The notes: generated by a model not told the origin, from the letters alone. 64,000 nucleotides of DNA from Magnolia sinica (GCF_029962835.1 NC_080582.1:19972032-20036031); one strand, 5' to 3'; counted from the first letter of the stretch, positions 23,033-35,344 are shown. Made by a program: numbers and translations.

Positions 23033-24200
23033 GTGGCCATGATCATTGAGGTGAATACTATCCAAGGAAAGGTTCCTAGTTGGTGGTATGATACTGCCGC
23101 TACCGTACATGTATGCTCTAACAGATCAGCCTTCAATACATATGAGGAATTGACCGATGGTCAAGAAGTCCAAATAAGTAATGAAGTCCAATCGAAGGTT
23201 GTTGGCAAAGGAACCGTCGAACTAATATTCACCTCTGGAAAGAAAGTGATTCTGACAAATGTCCTGTACGTCCCAGACATGAGGCGGAACTTAATTTCTA
23301 GGGACCTTCTGGGTAAACCAGGGATAAAGTTGGTGTACGAATCAGGAAAACTGATTCTATCTAAGAAATGGAACTTTGTCGGAAAGGGATATGCTTGTAA
23401 CGGAATCGTCAAGTTTTCTCTAAATGAAAGTAGCACTTCCGCATATATGGTTGAATCCATTGGAATGTGGCATGATAGACTAGCACATATAGGGTATTAT
23501 ACATTGAAGTTCATGGCTAAGAATGGTTTAATCTCATACGCAAATAATAAAACTGATAAATGTGAAGTGTGCATACGATCCAAAATGACGAAAAAATATT
23601 TTCCAAGTATTGAAAAATCATCTCAAATATTGGATCTTGTGCACAGTGATATCTGTGAATTAAACAGCATTCTTACTCGTGGAGGTAAACGGTACTTCAT
23701 AACTTTTATTGATGATTACTCTAGATATGTATATGTTTATCTGTTAAAGAGCAAAGATGAAGCATTAAACATGTTTAAAATATATAAAGCAGAAGTAGAG
23801 AATCGACTAAATAAGAAGATAAAAATTTTTCGTAGCGATAGAGGAGAATACTTCTCTAATGAATTCGATAACTTATGTGAAAAAAATGGACTAATACATC
23901 AATGTACTGCACCATACACAGCTTAACAAAACGGAATAGCTGAAAGAAAAAATAGAACATTAGTAGAAATGATCAACTCAATGCTAAAAAGAGCAAAGTT
24001 GTCACTAAGTCTATGGGGTGAGGCACTGCTTGCAGCGTGTCATATAGTAAATAGAATTCCGTCTAAAAAATATAGAACATCTCCATATGAAACATGGAAA
24101 GGTAGAAAACCTAACCTAAGATATCTAAAAGTGTGAGGGTGTCTTCGGTATTGTAGAACCCCTTATCCAAAAAGAACTAAGTTAAGACACAGAGCTATTA
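23033..24200 (+). pseudogene. copia protease and integrase, broken
   Basis: The aspartic protease site is WWYDTAATVHVCSN near 23080. The integrase zinc finger is seen as 'HIGYY' and 'CEVCIRSK'. The catalytic core has Asp in LVHSDICEL, Asp in FRSDRGEYFS and Glu in GIAERKN. Two stops lie in it: at 23924, where the family has Gln, and at 24134, just after PNLRYLKV. Both fit C-to-T changes. Past 24140 the C-terminal part is further decayed. Confidence 0.88.
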
Positions 24201-24519
24201 AGTGTGATTTCGTAGGGTATGCACAAAATAGTAAAGCTTATAGACTTCTAGATCTAGAGTCTAATACTATAATAGAATCAAGAAACGTTGAGTTCTTTGA
24301 AAACTCACTATCTTTGGAGTTAAGGATAATGAAGTCCAAACTTCTGATAGAGAATCAGATAGTACAGCTCCACAAATAGTAGAAGCTCCCATTGAACCTC
24401 GTAGGAGTTAAAGAACAAGAATAGAGAAGAGTCTAGGAGATGATTACATAGACTCACAACGCATTATTTTCCATCTTGTAGAAGGAGATAGAGAAAATGT
24501 TATAAAAAAATTACCTATG
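24201..24519 (+). pseudogene. copia integrase-RT linker, decayed
   Basis: Short conserved pieces such as 'KAYRLLDLES' and 'RNVEFFEN' can be read across frameshifts and stops (for example 24407 and 24422). This is the usual low-complexity linker. Confidence 0.6.
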
Positions 24520-25460
24520 ACTAAAGAAGATGATCCTAAAACATATAAAGATGTTGTATCCTCTAGAAACTCAGCTTTCTGGAAAGAAGCTATAAACAAT
24601 AAAATGGAATTCATAATGTCAAATTAAACATGGGAACTAGTAAACTTACCTCCAGGTTCTAGACCCATAGGTTGTAAGTGGGTATTTAGAAAAAAATATT
24701 ACACTGATGGGACTATCCAAACCTTTAAAGCTCGATTAGTATCTAAGGGTTTTAGACAAAAAGAATAGATAGATTATTTTGACACATACTCTCTTGTAGT
24801 TAGGATAACATCCATTAGGATATTATTTACTCTAGCTTCTATACATCATCTTCACATTCACCAAATGGATGTAAAGACCACATTCGTGAATGGTGGCCTC
24901 AATGAGGAGGTATACATGGAACAACCTGAAGGATTCGTTCTACCAGGAAATGAAAATAAAATATGTAGATTAATCAAATCTCTGTATAGATTAAAACAAA
25001 CACCAAAACTATGGCATGAGAAGTTTGATTCTAAAATACTATCTCATGGTTTCATGCATAATGTAATTGATAAATGCATATATTCTAAAGTAGATTGTAG
25101 TGCATGATTATTATTTGTTTGTATGTTGATGACATGTTAATAATAAGTAATAAAATGGAAGGTGTAGCTGAAACAAAGAGGTTTTCATCTTCCGTATCCA
25201 AAATGAAGGATTTTGGACAAGTTAATACCATACTAGGTATCAAAGTTAAAAAATATTATGGGAGTTATGCTTTGTGTCAATCTCATTATATTGAGAAGAT
25301 ACTACATAAGTTTAACCATCTAAATATAAAAGAAGTAAAAACCCCATTTGATCCAAGTATTAAGCTAAAAGAGAGTAACGGAAGAACAGTTGTAAAAGTG
25401 TTATAAGGAGTCTTATGTATGCTATGCAATGCACTAAACCTATATCGTATATGCTGTGAG
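24520..25460 (+). pseudogene. copia reverse transcriptase, broken
   Basis: Recognisable RT blocks are WELVNLPPGSRPIGCKWVF, 'TFKARLVSKGF', QMDVKTTFVNG, 'EEVYMEQPEGF', 'SLYRLKQTPKLWHEKF' and the catalytic YVDD at 25122-25133. Stops lie at about 24625, 24766 and 25105, and a frameshift occurs near 25104. The domain breaks off at 25460 inside the 'SLMYAMQCTKP' block, where another element has inserted. Confidence 0.88.
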
Positions 25461-27401
25461 TAAATCCTTTCACAAAGGAGTTGCCACACATACAACAATT
25501 ATATATTCTGTAAGTGCTATGGTTATTTATTCCTTTGATTGTCAAATTTTGTTGTGCCAAAACCACAATTTATGTCTTGTGTAGCATGTTGATATATATG
25601 TTCAAGGAAATACACCTCATGCTCAAGGACAATGCTTCAAGTCAAGTGCAATGATCTACTTCAAGAAATGCAAGATCAAGTACATTATTCTCTTCTCTAA
25701 AGCTTCAAAGTTTTTAAGCTACAAGATCTTATTCAAGACTCAAGGTGAAGTACAATGCAAGAACTACAAGTTCAAGCTTCTAAAGATCTCCGAAGTACAA
25801 TGCAAGAACTACAAGTTCAAGCGTTCAAGCTTCATCAAGCGTCGAGATCTCAAGCTTCATGATCTTCAAAGATCATTAATCATCTGAAGAAAAGAATGTT
25901 CAATGCTCATACTTCATGCCTCGGGTATGAAAGACTTAGATTGACCTTAAGGTAGGTCATTTTGTATACATAATTCAAATTGAATCTTTTATAAGTGTTT
26001 TGTCTGTTTTATGAAATCTTGGACTCTGTTCAATTAGTCCTAGAGCTGGCTCGACTAGTCCAAGAAATTCTAAGACCAGTCCTGAGTTGTTGAAAAATTT
26101 TAAAATTTTTTGCTTGAGCTATGACCAGTCCTCGAGTTTGCTCGATTGGTCATGTGAATAGTGCCGACTCATTCACGACCATCTTGCGCCTACGACTCAA
26201 ACTCCAAAGAATGAATTACGGTTTCTCATGACCGATCGTAGGAAGGTCATGACATCGTGAAGTGCCTATGACCAATCGTGAAACGGTTTTTCAGATCGCG
26301 CTCATAATTTTAAAATGCTATTGGTCCTACGACCTATCGTAGTGTCCACAGAACCAGTCGTAGATGCGATTTCTACAACTATAAATAGAGCACAAATTTT
26401 AGAGTTTTATATCCAATCAAAGTAAAATCAAGGCATCACTTTGAGAGATAAGTTTGTATTCTTTTTAAGCTATATTGTGCATATTTAAAATTCTCTTTTG
26501 TTAGCTTTTTATATTTGATTTTGTTTCTACATTCCAATCTGATTTGAAAGAGTAATTGGGATATTCCACTTCTTGGAATCAAAATCAAATAGAGCTAGCC
26601 CAACTTGCTTTAATTTAAAATCAATTAGAACCTAGAACCATTTCTTAAGTGAGTATTAGACATTGAACTTCTATATTCGAACTTCTACTCCGATTTGGTT
26701 CTTCCGGGCTGCTACAAAAGGAGAAATCCAGGTATTTTACATTTGTGTAAATCTTATATGTTTTTGGTTTCTTTTGAGATTAAGCCAGAAAAATCTCATT
26801 GTGTTGGTTATCTGAGGAGAGCCAGAAAACTCAGAGTGTGGGGTTTTTGAATTGTGTAAGCCCATTTGAAAGACACAATTGTGAGGGTTTTAGGTGAACC
26901 TGAGAAACCTATTTTCATAGTGAATGCTAATATCCCCTGTGTGAGGATATTAGGAGTGGAGTAGCAAGCTGTGTGGCTGTTGTTTAACAGTTGGTGAACA
27001 CACAGGCGAACCACTATAACTCTTTGTGTTTTGTGGATGTGTGATTTATTTTCTATATCTTTTATCATTCAAGTTTGTGGGATGTATGTGTGGATGTGAA
27101 TGTTGTAATATTTTTATTTCAAGCATTGTGGGGAATGTTGTAATAGTTTAGACTTTCATTCTTGCTATTTATTTTTATTCCTCTTCAGTTTGAGATATTG
27201 ATACTTAAAATGTTCTAGTAAGGTTGTCCTGCCATAAACCCTTGGTTTTTATGGTGTAAGGTTGTCCTTAGAACAACATTTGTATCAACTTCTCAAGACT
27301 AGAATTTTGAGGTTGCTTTACATTTCCATATTGTGATTTGTTTAAAAGTGCTATCTTTCCTTTGTTCGTTTAAATTTTGCTGTTAAAGTTTTAATTTGAC
27401 A
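25461..27401. mobile_element. insertion in copia pol, probable LTR about 1.85 kb
   Basis: The copia frame stops at 25460 and resumes at 27402 ('tagacttggtaggtttac'). The insert seems to have two parts. 25461-25549 resembles part of the LTR at 28884-32019 ('aaatcctt..aggagttgcca'). 25550-27401 starts TGTTGTGCC and ends GACA, and has a TATA box 'ctataaatagagc' near 26380, as expected of an LTR. No target duplication was found and there is no coding region. Confidence 0.6.
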
Positions 27402-28029
27402 TAGACTTGGTAGGTTTACTAGTAACCCTAGTACTGAACACTAGAATGCAATCAGTAGAGTCCTTAGTTACTTAAAAGCAATTAAAGACTTATGACTATT
27501 TTATTCAGAGTTTCCTACTGTATTGGAAGGATATACCGATGCGAGCTGGATATCGAGTGCAGGGGACAACAAGTCTACTACAGGGTAGGTATTCACCCTA
27601 GGAGGTGCAGTTGTATCTTAGGGATCCAAGAAACGGACTTGCATAACACACTCAACTATGGAGTCTGAATTTATAGCTCTAGCTGCAGCAGGCAAAGAGG
27701 CTGAGTGGCTAAGGGATCTTCTATTAGAAATCTCTTTCTATATAAAGCATATATCGACTGTGTTACTATATTGTAATAGTGGAGCTACATTAGCTAGAGC
27801 ATACAGCGGCACATATAATGGTAAGTTTAGACATATCAGTCTTCGACATGATTATGTCAGACAATTAATTCGAGATAGAATCATTGATATTTCATATGTG
27901 AAATCAAGAAATAACCTAGTAGACCCTTTTACTAAACCTCTACCGAGAGAGGTAGTAAAGGCTACATTTAGAGGGATGAAGTTGAAACTCTTAAATCAAA
28001 GTTTCACTAGTGATGGTAACCCAACCTAA
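27402..28029 (+). pseudogene. copia RNase H, broken
   Basis: This part reads '[10 protein letters not shown]', 'STMESEFIALAAAGKEAEWL' and 'DISYVKSRNNLVDPFTKPL', the standard copia RNase H blocks. The first catalytic Asp (DASW) and the Glu (ESEF) are retained. Two stops lie upstream of 27658. The polyprotein ends at the stop at 28027-28029. 28030-28565 is 3' leader with no gene. Confidence 0.88.
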
Positions 28030-28565
28030 AGTCAGAAAATCTCTAATTTCGAGTTTAATGGGTAAGAACAAGTCACTAATATGTGGAAAGTTTTTAAGCA
28101 TTAAATTATAAACTTCATCCATAATAGATAATTGCTGAGCGTTACGACAGAGAGTTGAATCTTAAAACTCTTAATAAAATCCAGTCTAAAGGATAAGTGT
28201 CTTATAGTAACGAAGACACTAGAAGGATTTCACCTATATGAATGTAGAGATGGTGCCGTCTCTCATGAGAGTTAAGAGTTTTTTCTCAGGATCGTTCACA
28301 AATTAGGATAAGCACATGGTGCCATTAATTGTGTTGAGCAAGATTGTGGGAACTCTAATAATACATAGTGAATATGTATGCAGTTTCTCCGGTTCTACTA
28401 TCTAGGAATAACTGGTTCAACGCTGTGGCTACCAGCCATTTCGATAGAGTTTTGAGATACTTACACTAAGGGAAGATTAAAATCGAAAGATATCTTTCTT
28501 TATGCATATAAGCTGATTATTTTGGTAGAAATATTTAATCGAGAAAATTTTATTTTTAAAAAATC

Positions 28566-28576
28566 AAGTGGGGGAT
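28566..28576 (+). other. copia polypurine tract
   Basis: 'aagtggggga' directly precedes the TGTTG start of the 3' LTR at 28577, the expected place for the plus-strand primer. Confidence 0.8.
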
Positions 28577-28852
28577 TGTTGCATAATATTGATTTGATAA
28601 AATATAATTTAAATAAAATAAAATATAATATATATTAAAAAATGTTTGTAAAAAGCATTTTATGGGGTTTTTTGGATAGTCCCACATGGGAAAGGGAAGA
28701 GAAGATTTAGAGGTTTAAACGAAAAGTGTGGAGTACCTTATTATTTGCCCACATAGTCCATGGACTATGGACCTACGCACTAGAACACCCACGTGCGCGC
28801 TCGCGCTTGGGCTCGGGCTCGGTCTTGGTCTCGGTCTCGGTAACGGTCACGG
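28577..28852 (+). repeat. copia 3' LTR, first part
   Basis: It is nearly identical to 17083-17330 of the 5' LTR, then enters a 'gctcgggctcggtctt' simple stretch before the nested LTR at 28853. Confidence 0.85.
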
Positions 28853-31800
28853 TGCGATCCAAATCATGCTCTGATACCAACTTATAACGCCCTGAAAATT
28901 GGGGGTCGAGCATAAACTCAACTTCCGAGTTCCAACGCATCACTTATGCAACATAGATAATGAAGGGGATTACACCAAAACAACATATCATACTCCAAAG
29001 GTAATTAAAGTACGCTAGCGGAAGACTATGATGTGTATATAAAAATAATAGTAAGCCCTCAGAGTATGAATGTCATTAGGTTAAATAATTACAAGTTTAA
29101 TTTAAAAATGTACAAAATCAGAAAGTGTAATGTTCTCTATCCAAAACCTTGTAGCCTCATCAGCGCAACTCCAGATCTACATAGACCCGCTGAGAGTTGT
29201 ATATAGGAGAACTCCTCCTAGTCATCGTAATAGTCCAGCTCTGCCTCATAAGCATTGCCATCACCTGTAGCTAAGACAGAGTCTGGTTAGTGTTTAAAAC
29301 ACTGTCCCAGAACGTGGGAGTGAGTGATCAACTCAGTGGAGCTATAAGGCAAAGGTTAACATGTTATCAATTCAATCAAGCAGTAATGATAAAGTAATAC
29401 AATCAAGCATCCCTAAGTACTCTGGTTAATGCAAAAATGATATGTATTAATGATGCATGCCCTCGCCTGCACTCCCTCTGCGATCTTCCTCTTACGGTCG
29501 CGGCATGCACCCCTTCCTCTGTGCTCAACACCAACGCCAAAGGCACATGCAATGCGGTGCATGAGCGTGATTACCGAGTTCTTATTAGACCTTTTCATAC
29601 AACAGGATTGGGAAGCTAAGGCACCTCCCTTTATATCATAACCCAAACATTGATCCATCTAGGGTCGTCAATCCTAGTAGTCACATATGATAGATAGTTT
29701 TCAGGTCGTTATGGAGCGGCTCGTCACCTCAGCGCAGGCCTGATTTATACTCGAGGTCACTACAGAAAGGCTCATCACCTTAGCGCAGTCCTAGTGTATA
29801 CTCATGGTCACTATGGGCTCGTCACCTGATCGTAGGCCGACAGCTCGAATACAGTGTCCCATACACCACCATATTCGGATTATGAGTTTGGGTTGCTCAC
29901 TGGACACTACGAGGAGGCTCATCACCCCAGCGTACACCAACAGCTCGACCACGGTGTCCCATACCACCATGTCTGGCTCATGAGTCTTAGCGGATCGTGG
30001 TACCAAGGTTAAACGGGCTCTGCACTGGTAAGTTGGTACCTTAGATTCAAGCAGTAGCGTCCATACATGGTGAACATTCATCGGGCCAATCGGGTTACTT
30101 GACAAGCTCGACTGGTACGAGCATACGTCGAGCCGATCGACATGGAGCGCGTAAGCACTCCACGTGGCCTAACCACTGTCGACTAGCAGCGTACGACTCG
30201 GATTCCTCGAACGTGTCTGGTGTGGCGAAACAACCTCGGCCACTAACTCGGAAATCATTACCGATCGCCTGGACTACGTCGTAGCCCCAAACACATTTCA
30301 TGTACATTAGGCATTCATATGTACCAGTCCAAAACCGCATGTGCCAACCAAAATCAGATACAAATCTTACTTGAGCAATTTAATCACACACATACTACAC
30401 ATATTATCATACACAGACATTTCATTCATACAGCACATAATAGTAAGATAGGTTATAGAAAGGGTACTATATCCATAGTTAAGGGGATTGAGAATCCTAT
30501 CTCAACACCCTCCATACATGCATTTAAACAAGCATTTTCTCATTCAGGCATTTTATCAAACACTTAGACTACACATATTACACACATGCACTTAATTAGT
30601 TTAAAACGCATATCATAGCAAATCCTTCTACATAGGAGTTGCCATATCAACAACAATCATGTATTCTCGAATGACAATCGTATCAAACACGAATCATAAT
30701 TCCACATGCATTCAGACATTTCAACAAACACATGGAATGCATTTAAAACCAACATAGTTTACATATATGTGTAATTTACGAAAAATATCATATCTAGCAT
30801 ATGTGATAGCAATCAAGTCAGACATAAATCATTGCTGACATTGAAAGCCTTGAAAACCATAACCTAAACGTTTATAGTCCGCACCTTACGCCGGTGGACA
30901 CGTAACGAATTTAGTTCGTTCTCTAACTCGTCGTCTACGGCACAACTGCAACCTACAGTATGAAATAGATTAGTTATTTCATCCTTTACTCTATTTGCAA
31001 CCCTAAAATAGGTTAGGGTTAGAATTTCTTACTCGAAAACGGAACCAGAATCGCTGGTATAGCGATATAGTAGCAGTGATATGATACGTAGAGCGGCAGG
31101 GAAGAATCTCTACAGCAAACCCTAGCTTTCCCTCACACTTTCTCTCTCTTTCCTTCTCTTTCTTTTCTCTTCTCTCACCTAGGGTTTCAAATTCGTATGG
31201 AATGAGAGAGAGAGAGAGAGGGTTTAAGGCCCTTATATAGGCCCAGAATAGATGGGAATGGCCCCAGGGCCATGGTATACTTAGGTCATAACCAAATAGT
31301 AATTATTCCGATCTAACGGAGCACATCTGGAGGCTCCTTTTCCACATGCGGTCGGACTAAAGCTTCCTGACATTGGATCTAGGTCAGGTTAAGTTTTCGG
31401 TCCGATCGGATTTACAGATCGACCGTGGAGGACCAGTTTCAGTTCGACGGTCACTGACACTCGATCAAGGCCACAAGTACACTGACATGTGTTGAAAATT
31501 TTTTCTGATCCGAGGGTGTAATTGGGTTAGAAATAGACGGTCTGAATTCTTAGATTCGGACTGCAAGTGAACGACTCAATTCACTTAAGTTTTAGTTCAT
31601 TTCCTAAAGATATTCGCGTTTCTCATATACTTCGCTCCGGGCTCAAGTTGCGCGTTTCGGGATACTATCTGGACTTGATTTTTGAGGTGGTAGTCAAGTC
31701 CAACAAAGCGGTCGTAATCGTATAATTTTGGGGTAATCGGACCTTCGATGCGCAGTCCAGGTCCGATACAAAGTTTTAAAGTGCTACCAAGAGCAACTGG

Positions 31801-32019
31801 GTTTTGAGATGGATCCTAAGTTTTAAGGTAATGTATCGTTAACGGTTTTACTCGTTTTGGGTCTTACAGATCGTATTTAAAGTGATTAGTGCTAATTTCA
31901 TAGGTAACCTAGTTTAGTACTTAGTTAATTCTCGTTTAATTTTTAAAGGATTTGGTCCTTTGTGATTTCTACCTGAGGTGGTAATCGGGTCTTTGTACGG
32001 ATTTTTCTAAGATGTTACA
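28853..32019 (-). mobile_element. gypsy-type LTR (family L3), about 3.1 kb, with primer site, minus strand
   Basis: On the minus strand the LTR begins TGTAACATCTTAG at 32019 and ends near 28884 with 'cagggcgttata'. The initiator-Met-tRNA primer site TGGTATCAGAGC follows at 28879-28868. Then only about 15 bp of internal sequence is left, so this is not a plain solo LTR. It has a TATA-like 'ggcctatataaggg' near 31235 (minus). A (GA)n/(CT)n tract lies just downstream at 31205-31220. Decayed tandem units with 'ggtcactac..ggctcatcacc' occur at 29700-29960. Confidence 0.75.
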
Positions 32020-32156
32020 TACGAGGTTATCGTGTCGCAGAGGGTTGCTCCCTTCGCGAACCGGAGTGAGACGTGTGCGAGTCGCGGTGTGACTAGGTGG
32101 CTAAGGTGAGTGGCTGGTTGGAAGGAAGACTAGAGGACTGAGAAAGAGGTCCTCCA

Positions 32157-32215
<59 letters not shown>

Positions 32216-32874
32216 GGCTATATATATATATATATATATATATATAGGTTGAAATTGGGAGGAAGTGTAACTGCTGTGCCATTAGTATAGAAACCATGTC
32301 AGAATCGATACATGGCTAGCCCAATACTAGAAAACGGCTATTGTTGTCTCACAACAGTCAGCATGCAGCAGCTTAATAGCCTATACACAACAGTCAGAAA
32401 ATAACTATAAAATGGCTAGTTTTCTCCAACAGCTAGAAAACGGTCATGGGATTTATTTCCTTGGACCATTACCCCCGGCCACCATAGCCTATATAAATAG
32501 GGACTGGATGGGTTTCCAAACCATCACTCAACCCACTCCAGCAAACTCATATGAACTGAGACAGTCACTCCTCTCATATACTCCAGTGACTCCAGTAAGA
32601 CAGCAAGGTTAAACCATTGCTTGAAGAACAGACCAGCAGTGTGGTCTAGAATAGTTCAATTGAACCAATAGCTGAAGAACAAGACAAATAGACCAGTGCA
32701 GTGGTCTTACTTACAGACATCTTCTTCTCTCCTTTTCTTTTACTGTATTTCTGACAGACTGAGTGTAATAGAGTTCCAATAAGTGGGCCTTCGTGTTTGT
32801 TGTACGCAGACCCACATCAGGCCCGTCGTATCCTAAAAGTGGTTTGCCTGTAACCTATCAGCATACTCAATTCA
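32020..32874 (+). repeat. copia 3' LTR, second part
   Basis: Homology to the 5' LTR resumes gradually after 32020. It is strong from 'gctgtgccattagta' (about 32270) to the end 'caattca'. The TATA box 'cctatataaataggg' lies near 32487. The LTR is lengthened by an (AT)n tract. Confidence 0.8.
32155..32247. repeat. (AT)n microsatellite
   Basis: About 90 bp of almost pure AT, interrupted by 'ataggctat' near 32213-32221. Confidence 0.95.
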
Positions 32875-33015
32875 ATGGTAGGTTTTCAATCTAACCGCTT
32901 TCTATGATGTAGTTCACTTAAGCCTTTGATATGCCTCATGTTTTGGCTCATGCCTTAAAATGATCTTTCAAAATGGATGGACGGCATGGATAAACTACAT
33001 ACATCATAGTGGACC
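32875..33015. repeat. right half of a GTGGGNCC-family MITE
   Basis: 'caatctaaccgctttctatg' to 'aactacatacatcatagtgg' follows the second half of the family consensus. It begins immediately at the copia LTR end. Confidence 0.6.
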
Positions 33016-33120
33016 CCCATAGGACCATTCATCTCTAGTTAGGTCCTTGCTATCATTGGCCTATTCTGGTAAGGGTACCGTACATTCCCCTGTGGTTGTT
33101 ACTATTGCTACGGTTGTGGT

Positions 33121-33335
33121 TAGAGCTGGGCAAAAAAGGTTCGATCCGGTGGATCCGACCCGATCAGACCCGATCCACCGGATCAATGGTCTGGATCGGT
33201 GCAGATCGATTTAGATATTTCAGATTCGAATAGTTTTCGGATGAGGATCGAGTCTTTGTCAATTCGAACAGATCCGGTCCGAAACCCAATCCGAAAGGAT
33301 TCGATTCGATCAGATCCGACTCGATCCAGAGCCTT
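33121..33335. repeat. hAT-like fragment rich in 'gatccg'
   Basis: 'agagctgggcaaaaaaggtt' is followed by 'gatccgacccgatcagaccc' and similar words to 'gactcgatccagagcc'. It is a short non-coding element of the CTAGGG/AGAGCTGGGC type. Confidence 0.45.
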
Positions 33336-33339
33336 AGGA

Positions 33340-33490
33340 GGAATTTAATGGAGGATATCCAATCATTATTGTTTTCCTGTGGTGTGGTCCACCTGAGACT
33401 TTTATCCCTCTAATATTTTTTTTGAGCCTTAAAATGATAGGTAAAAATGAATAAACGGCATCGATGAAATACATACATCATGGTCTCCTC
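33340..33490. repeat. right half of a GTGGGNCC-family MITE
   Basis: The blocks 'cctgtggtgtggtccacctg' and 'gatgaaatacatacatcatg' follow the family order. Confidence 0.6.
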
Positions 33491-33519
33491 TTCGCTCGTC
33501 CCTCGTTCGGTTCTTCTTC

Positions 33520-33700
33520 CTATCCTCTTCTTCTTCCTCTCCTCTTGCTGCTACCTGCGGCCTGCTCGACGTCCAGCCGTCTCGTCCATCCTCTTCTTCT
33601 TCCTCTCCTCTTCGCTGCTGCCTGCCCGATGTCCAGCCGTCCTGTCTGTCCTCTTCTTCTTCCTCTCCTCTTCGTTGCTGCCTGCCCGACGTCTGCATCT
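33520..33700. repeat. 60-66 bp minisatellite, three units
   Basis: 'cctcttcttcttcctct' starts units at 33524, 33590 and 33650, each followed by 'gctgctgcctgc(c)' and 'gtccagccgtc'. Open frames on both strands here simply read the repeat (Glu-rich on the minus strand, Leu/Phe/Ser-rich on the plus strand), so I do not call a gene. Confidence 0.8.
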
Positions 33701-33844
33701 ACTCGGGTAAGGGTCGGGGTCCTTTCTCCCTTTTTTTGGATGGGTCTTTTTCATCCATTTGCTGTGGGATATATGCACAATCTGTGATTTTTTTTATTTG
33801 GTTAGTTTATTGATTTTCATGCCATTTGTTCTACTCTCCAAATT

Positions 33845-34460
33845 TGACAGAGGGGCCCACCCGCTGGGTACGGTGGATACAGAATACATGCGTTAAGGTG
33901 GGCCCCACAGCGTGGGACCACACTTCATCTAGGCAGCATGCTGCTGTTAGAGCAGCTAGTCCCACCGCCCACGGCTGGGACCACTCCCCTATTTTTCGTT
34001 TGATTCAGGTCACGCGTGACCTTGTAAACAGGTTGGATAGTAAGTATTCATTCCCCACTGTTCTCTAGGTGTGGCCCACCTAAAATTAAAATTTGCTTGA
34101 TTTTTGGTGTGACCCACCTAAAATGAACTAGAAAAGTAGAATGGACGGTGTGGATCTAACATATACATCATGGAGTGATCCATGGTGGGCCCCACAGATC
34201 CTATACATGGCTGTTTGTAGCAACTCGTTGTAACGCAGCGTGCAATGCTGCACGCTGTATTGCAGCAGCATCTGTTGCTGCCTAATATGTTTTATTATTA
34301 TTATTATTTATTTTGTATATATAAATAATTTATTTTCAACAATTGTATGACAAGTAAACATTAAAGTGTGCAGTTAAAAGTTTTCAACGGTAAGCATTCA
34401 ATCCCTACATGTGGTCCACTTGAACAGTGGATCTACCTGAGTTTTGGGCCCATGGCCAGG
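33845..34460. repeat. GTGGGNCC-family fragments
   Basis: 'aggggcccacccgctgg', 'aaggtgggccccacagcg', 'atggtgggccccacagatcc' and 'aagtaaacattaaagtgt' are family pieces in broken order. A (TTA)n run lies at 34289-34309. 34461-34744 shows nothing recognisable. Confidence 0.5.
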
Positions 34461-34744
34461 ACTAATATGGTAAAGTTAATGTGGAGGGGGTGTACTCACT
34501 TACTTTAATATAGGGATTAGATTACTTAGATCTCCTTGCTAGATGGTTCACCACTACTTTCTCTCTCTATAAGCTAGAGATGGTTAACTATGACTAGAAA
34601 TTGGGCACTATTGCGTCCAAAATTGAGTTAGGGGTGATTATGTATAGAAGAGGGTGTCATTAGAGAGAGATTTTCATATTAATACTTAGGTGAAAGCACC
34701 TCCTCAATTCATTGTTGATTTATCTCTCCAAATATTATCTCTAA

Positions 34745-34845
34745 AGTTGCATTTGGTTGCATTGATTTCACGATTAATCAGTCTAATTGGGTGCAAAATT
34801 TTGTGGTATTCCATGAAATCCAATGAAACCAAATACTTCTTAATA
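34745..34845. mobile_element. small palindromic MITE, about 95 bp
   Basis: 'tttggttgcattgatttca' near 34748 is the near-inverse of 'tgaaatccaatgaaaccaaa' near 34835. The middle has 'ttaatcagtctaattgggtg'. An inverted relative is at 44120-44270. 34846-35344 has no gene. Confidence 0.6.
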
Positions 34846-35344
34846 AATAATTACAATTGACCCACCAATATATCGCCTCCAGGCATCTGCATCAGCAATA
34901 GGCATTTCTGGCTTTATGCCTTACACATGGTTGGTGGGCCAATGAATCTAGACCATCATGATCCAGTGGTTAGGTCCTGTCCACACTTGAAATCATGTTG
35001 AGTGGGTGATCCTAGCCTTGTAAATGTTGCCCTTTAACTAATGGTTAAAAAATGAAATGGTTAGCGATCAACATCGAATGGGAAAAAAGAGTCTTGAACT
35101 ATTTAAGTTGGTAGATGTCAGACTCAAGGGATACTTCAACAAGAAACCAACCACTAAAGCTTTTACTACCGCATAGATGAACTGAATCTATACTTTGAAA
35201 CAATAGTATGTACATGAATATGCAACTGTCTATTTATAGTTTTATGTGAACATGAACATGCAACTGTCTATTTAATCATTACTTTATTTTTTTTCTTAAA
35301 TTATTATTGTCACTTGTTAGTTTATAGTTGTGACTTGTGAGTTG

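Larger units (their letters stand above)
17083..32874 (+). mobile_element. decayed Ty1/copia retrotransposon with three internal insertions
   Basis: The order gag, protease, integrase, RT and RNase H defines a copia element on the plus strand. The LTRs start 'tattacataatattgat' (5' copy, TG mutated to TA) and 'tgttgcataatattgat' (3' copy). They share long blocks such as 'gtcccacatgggaaaggga' and 'ctccagtgactccagtaaga'. They end near 'caattca'. A gypsy-type LTR sits in the 5' LTR, a roughly 1.9-kb insertion in pol, and another LTR with its primer site in the 3' LTR. The 5-bp flanks (gttct and atggt) do not match, so one side has probably been rearranged. Stops and frameshifts run throughout. 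Confidence 0.88.

Noticed and set aside
33429..33787. Glu-rich and Leu-rich open frames
   Set aside because: They read only the 60-66 bp minisatellite and have no conserved flank.
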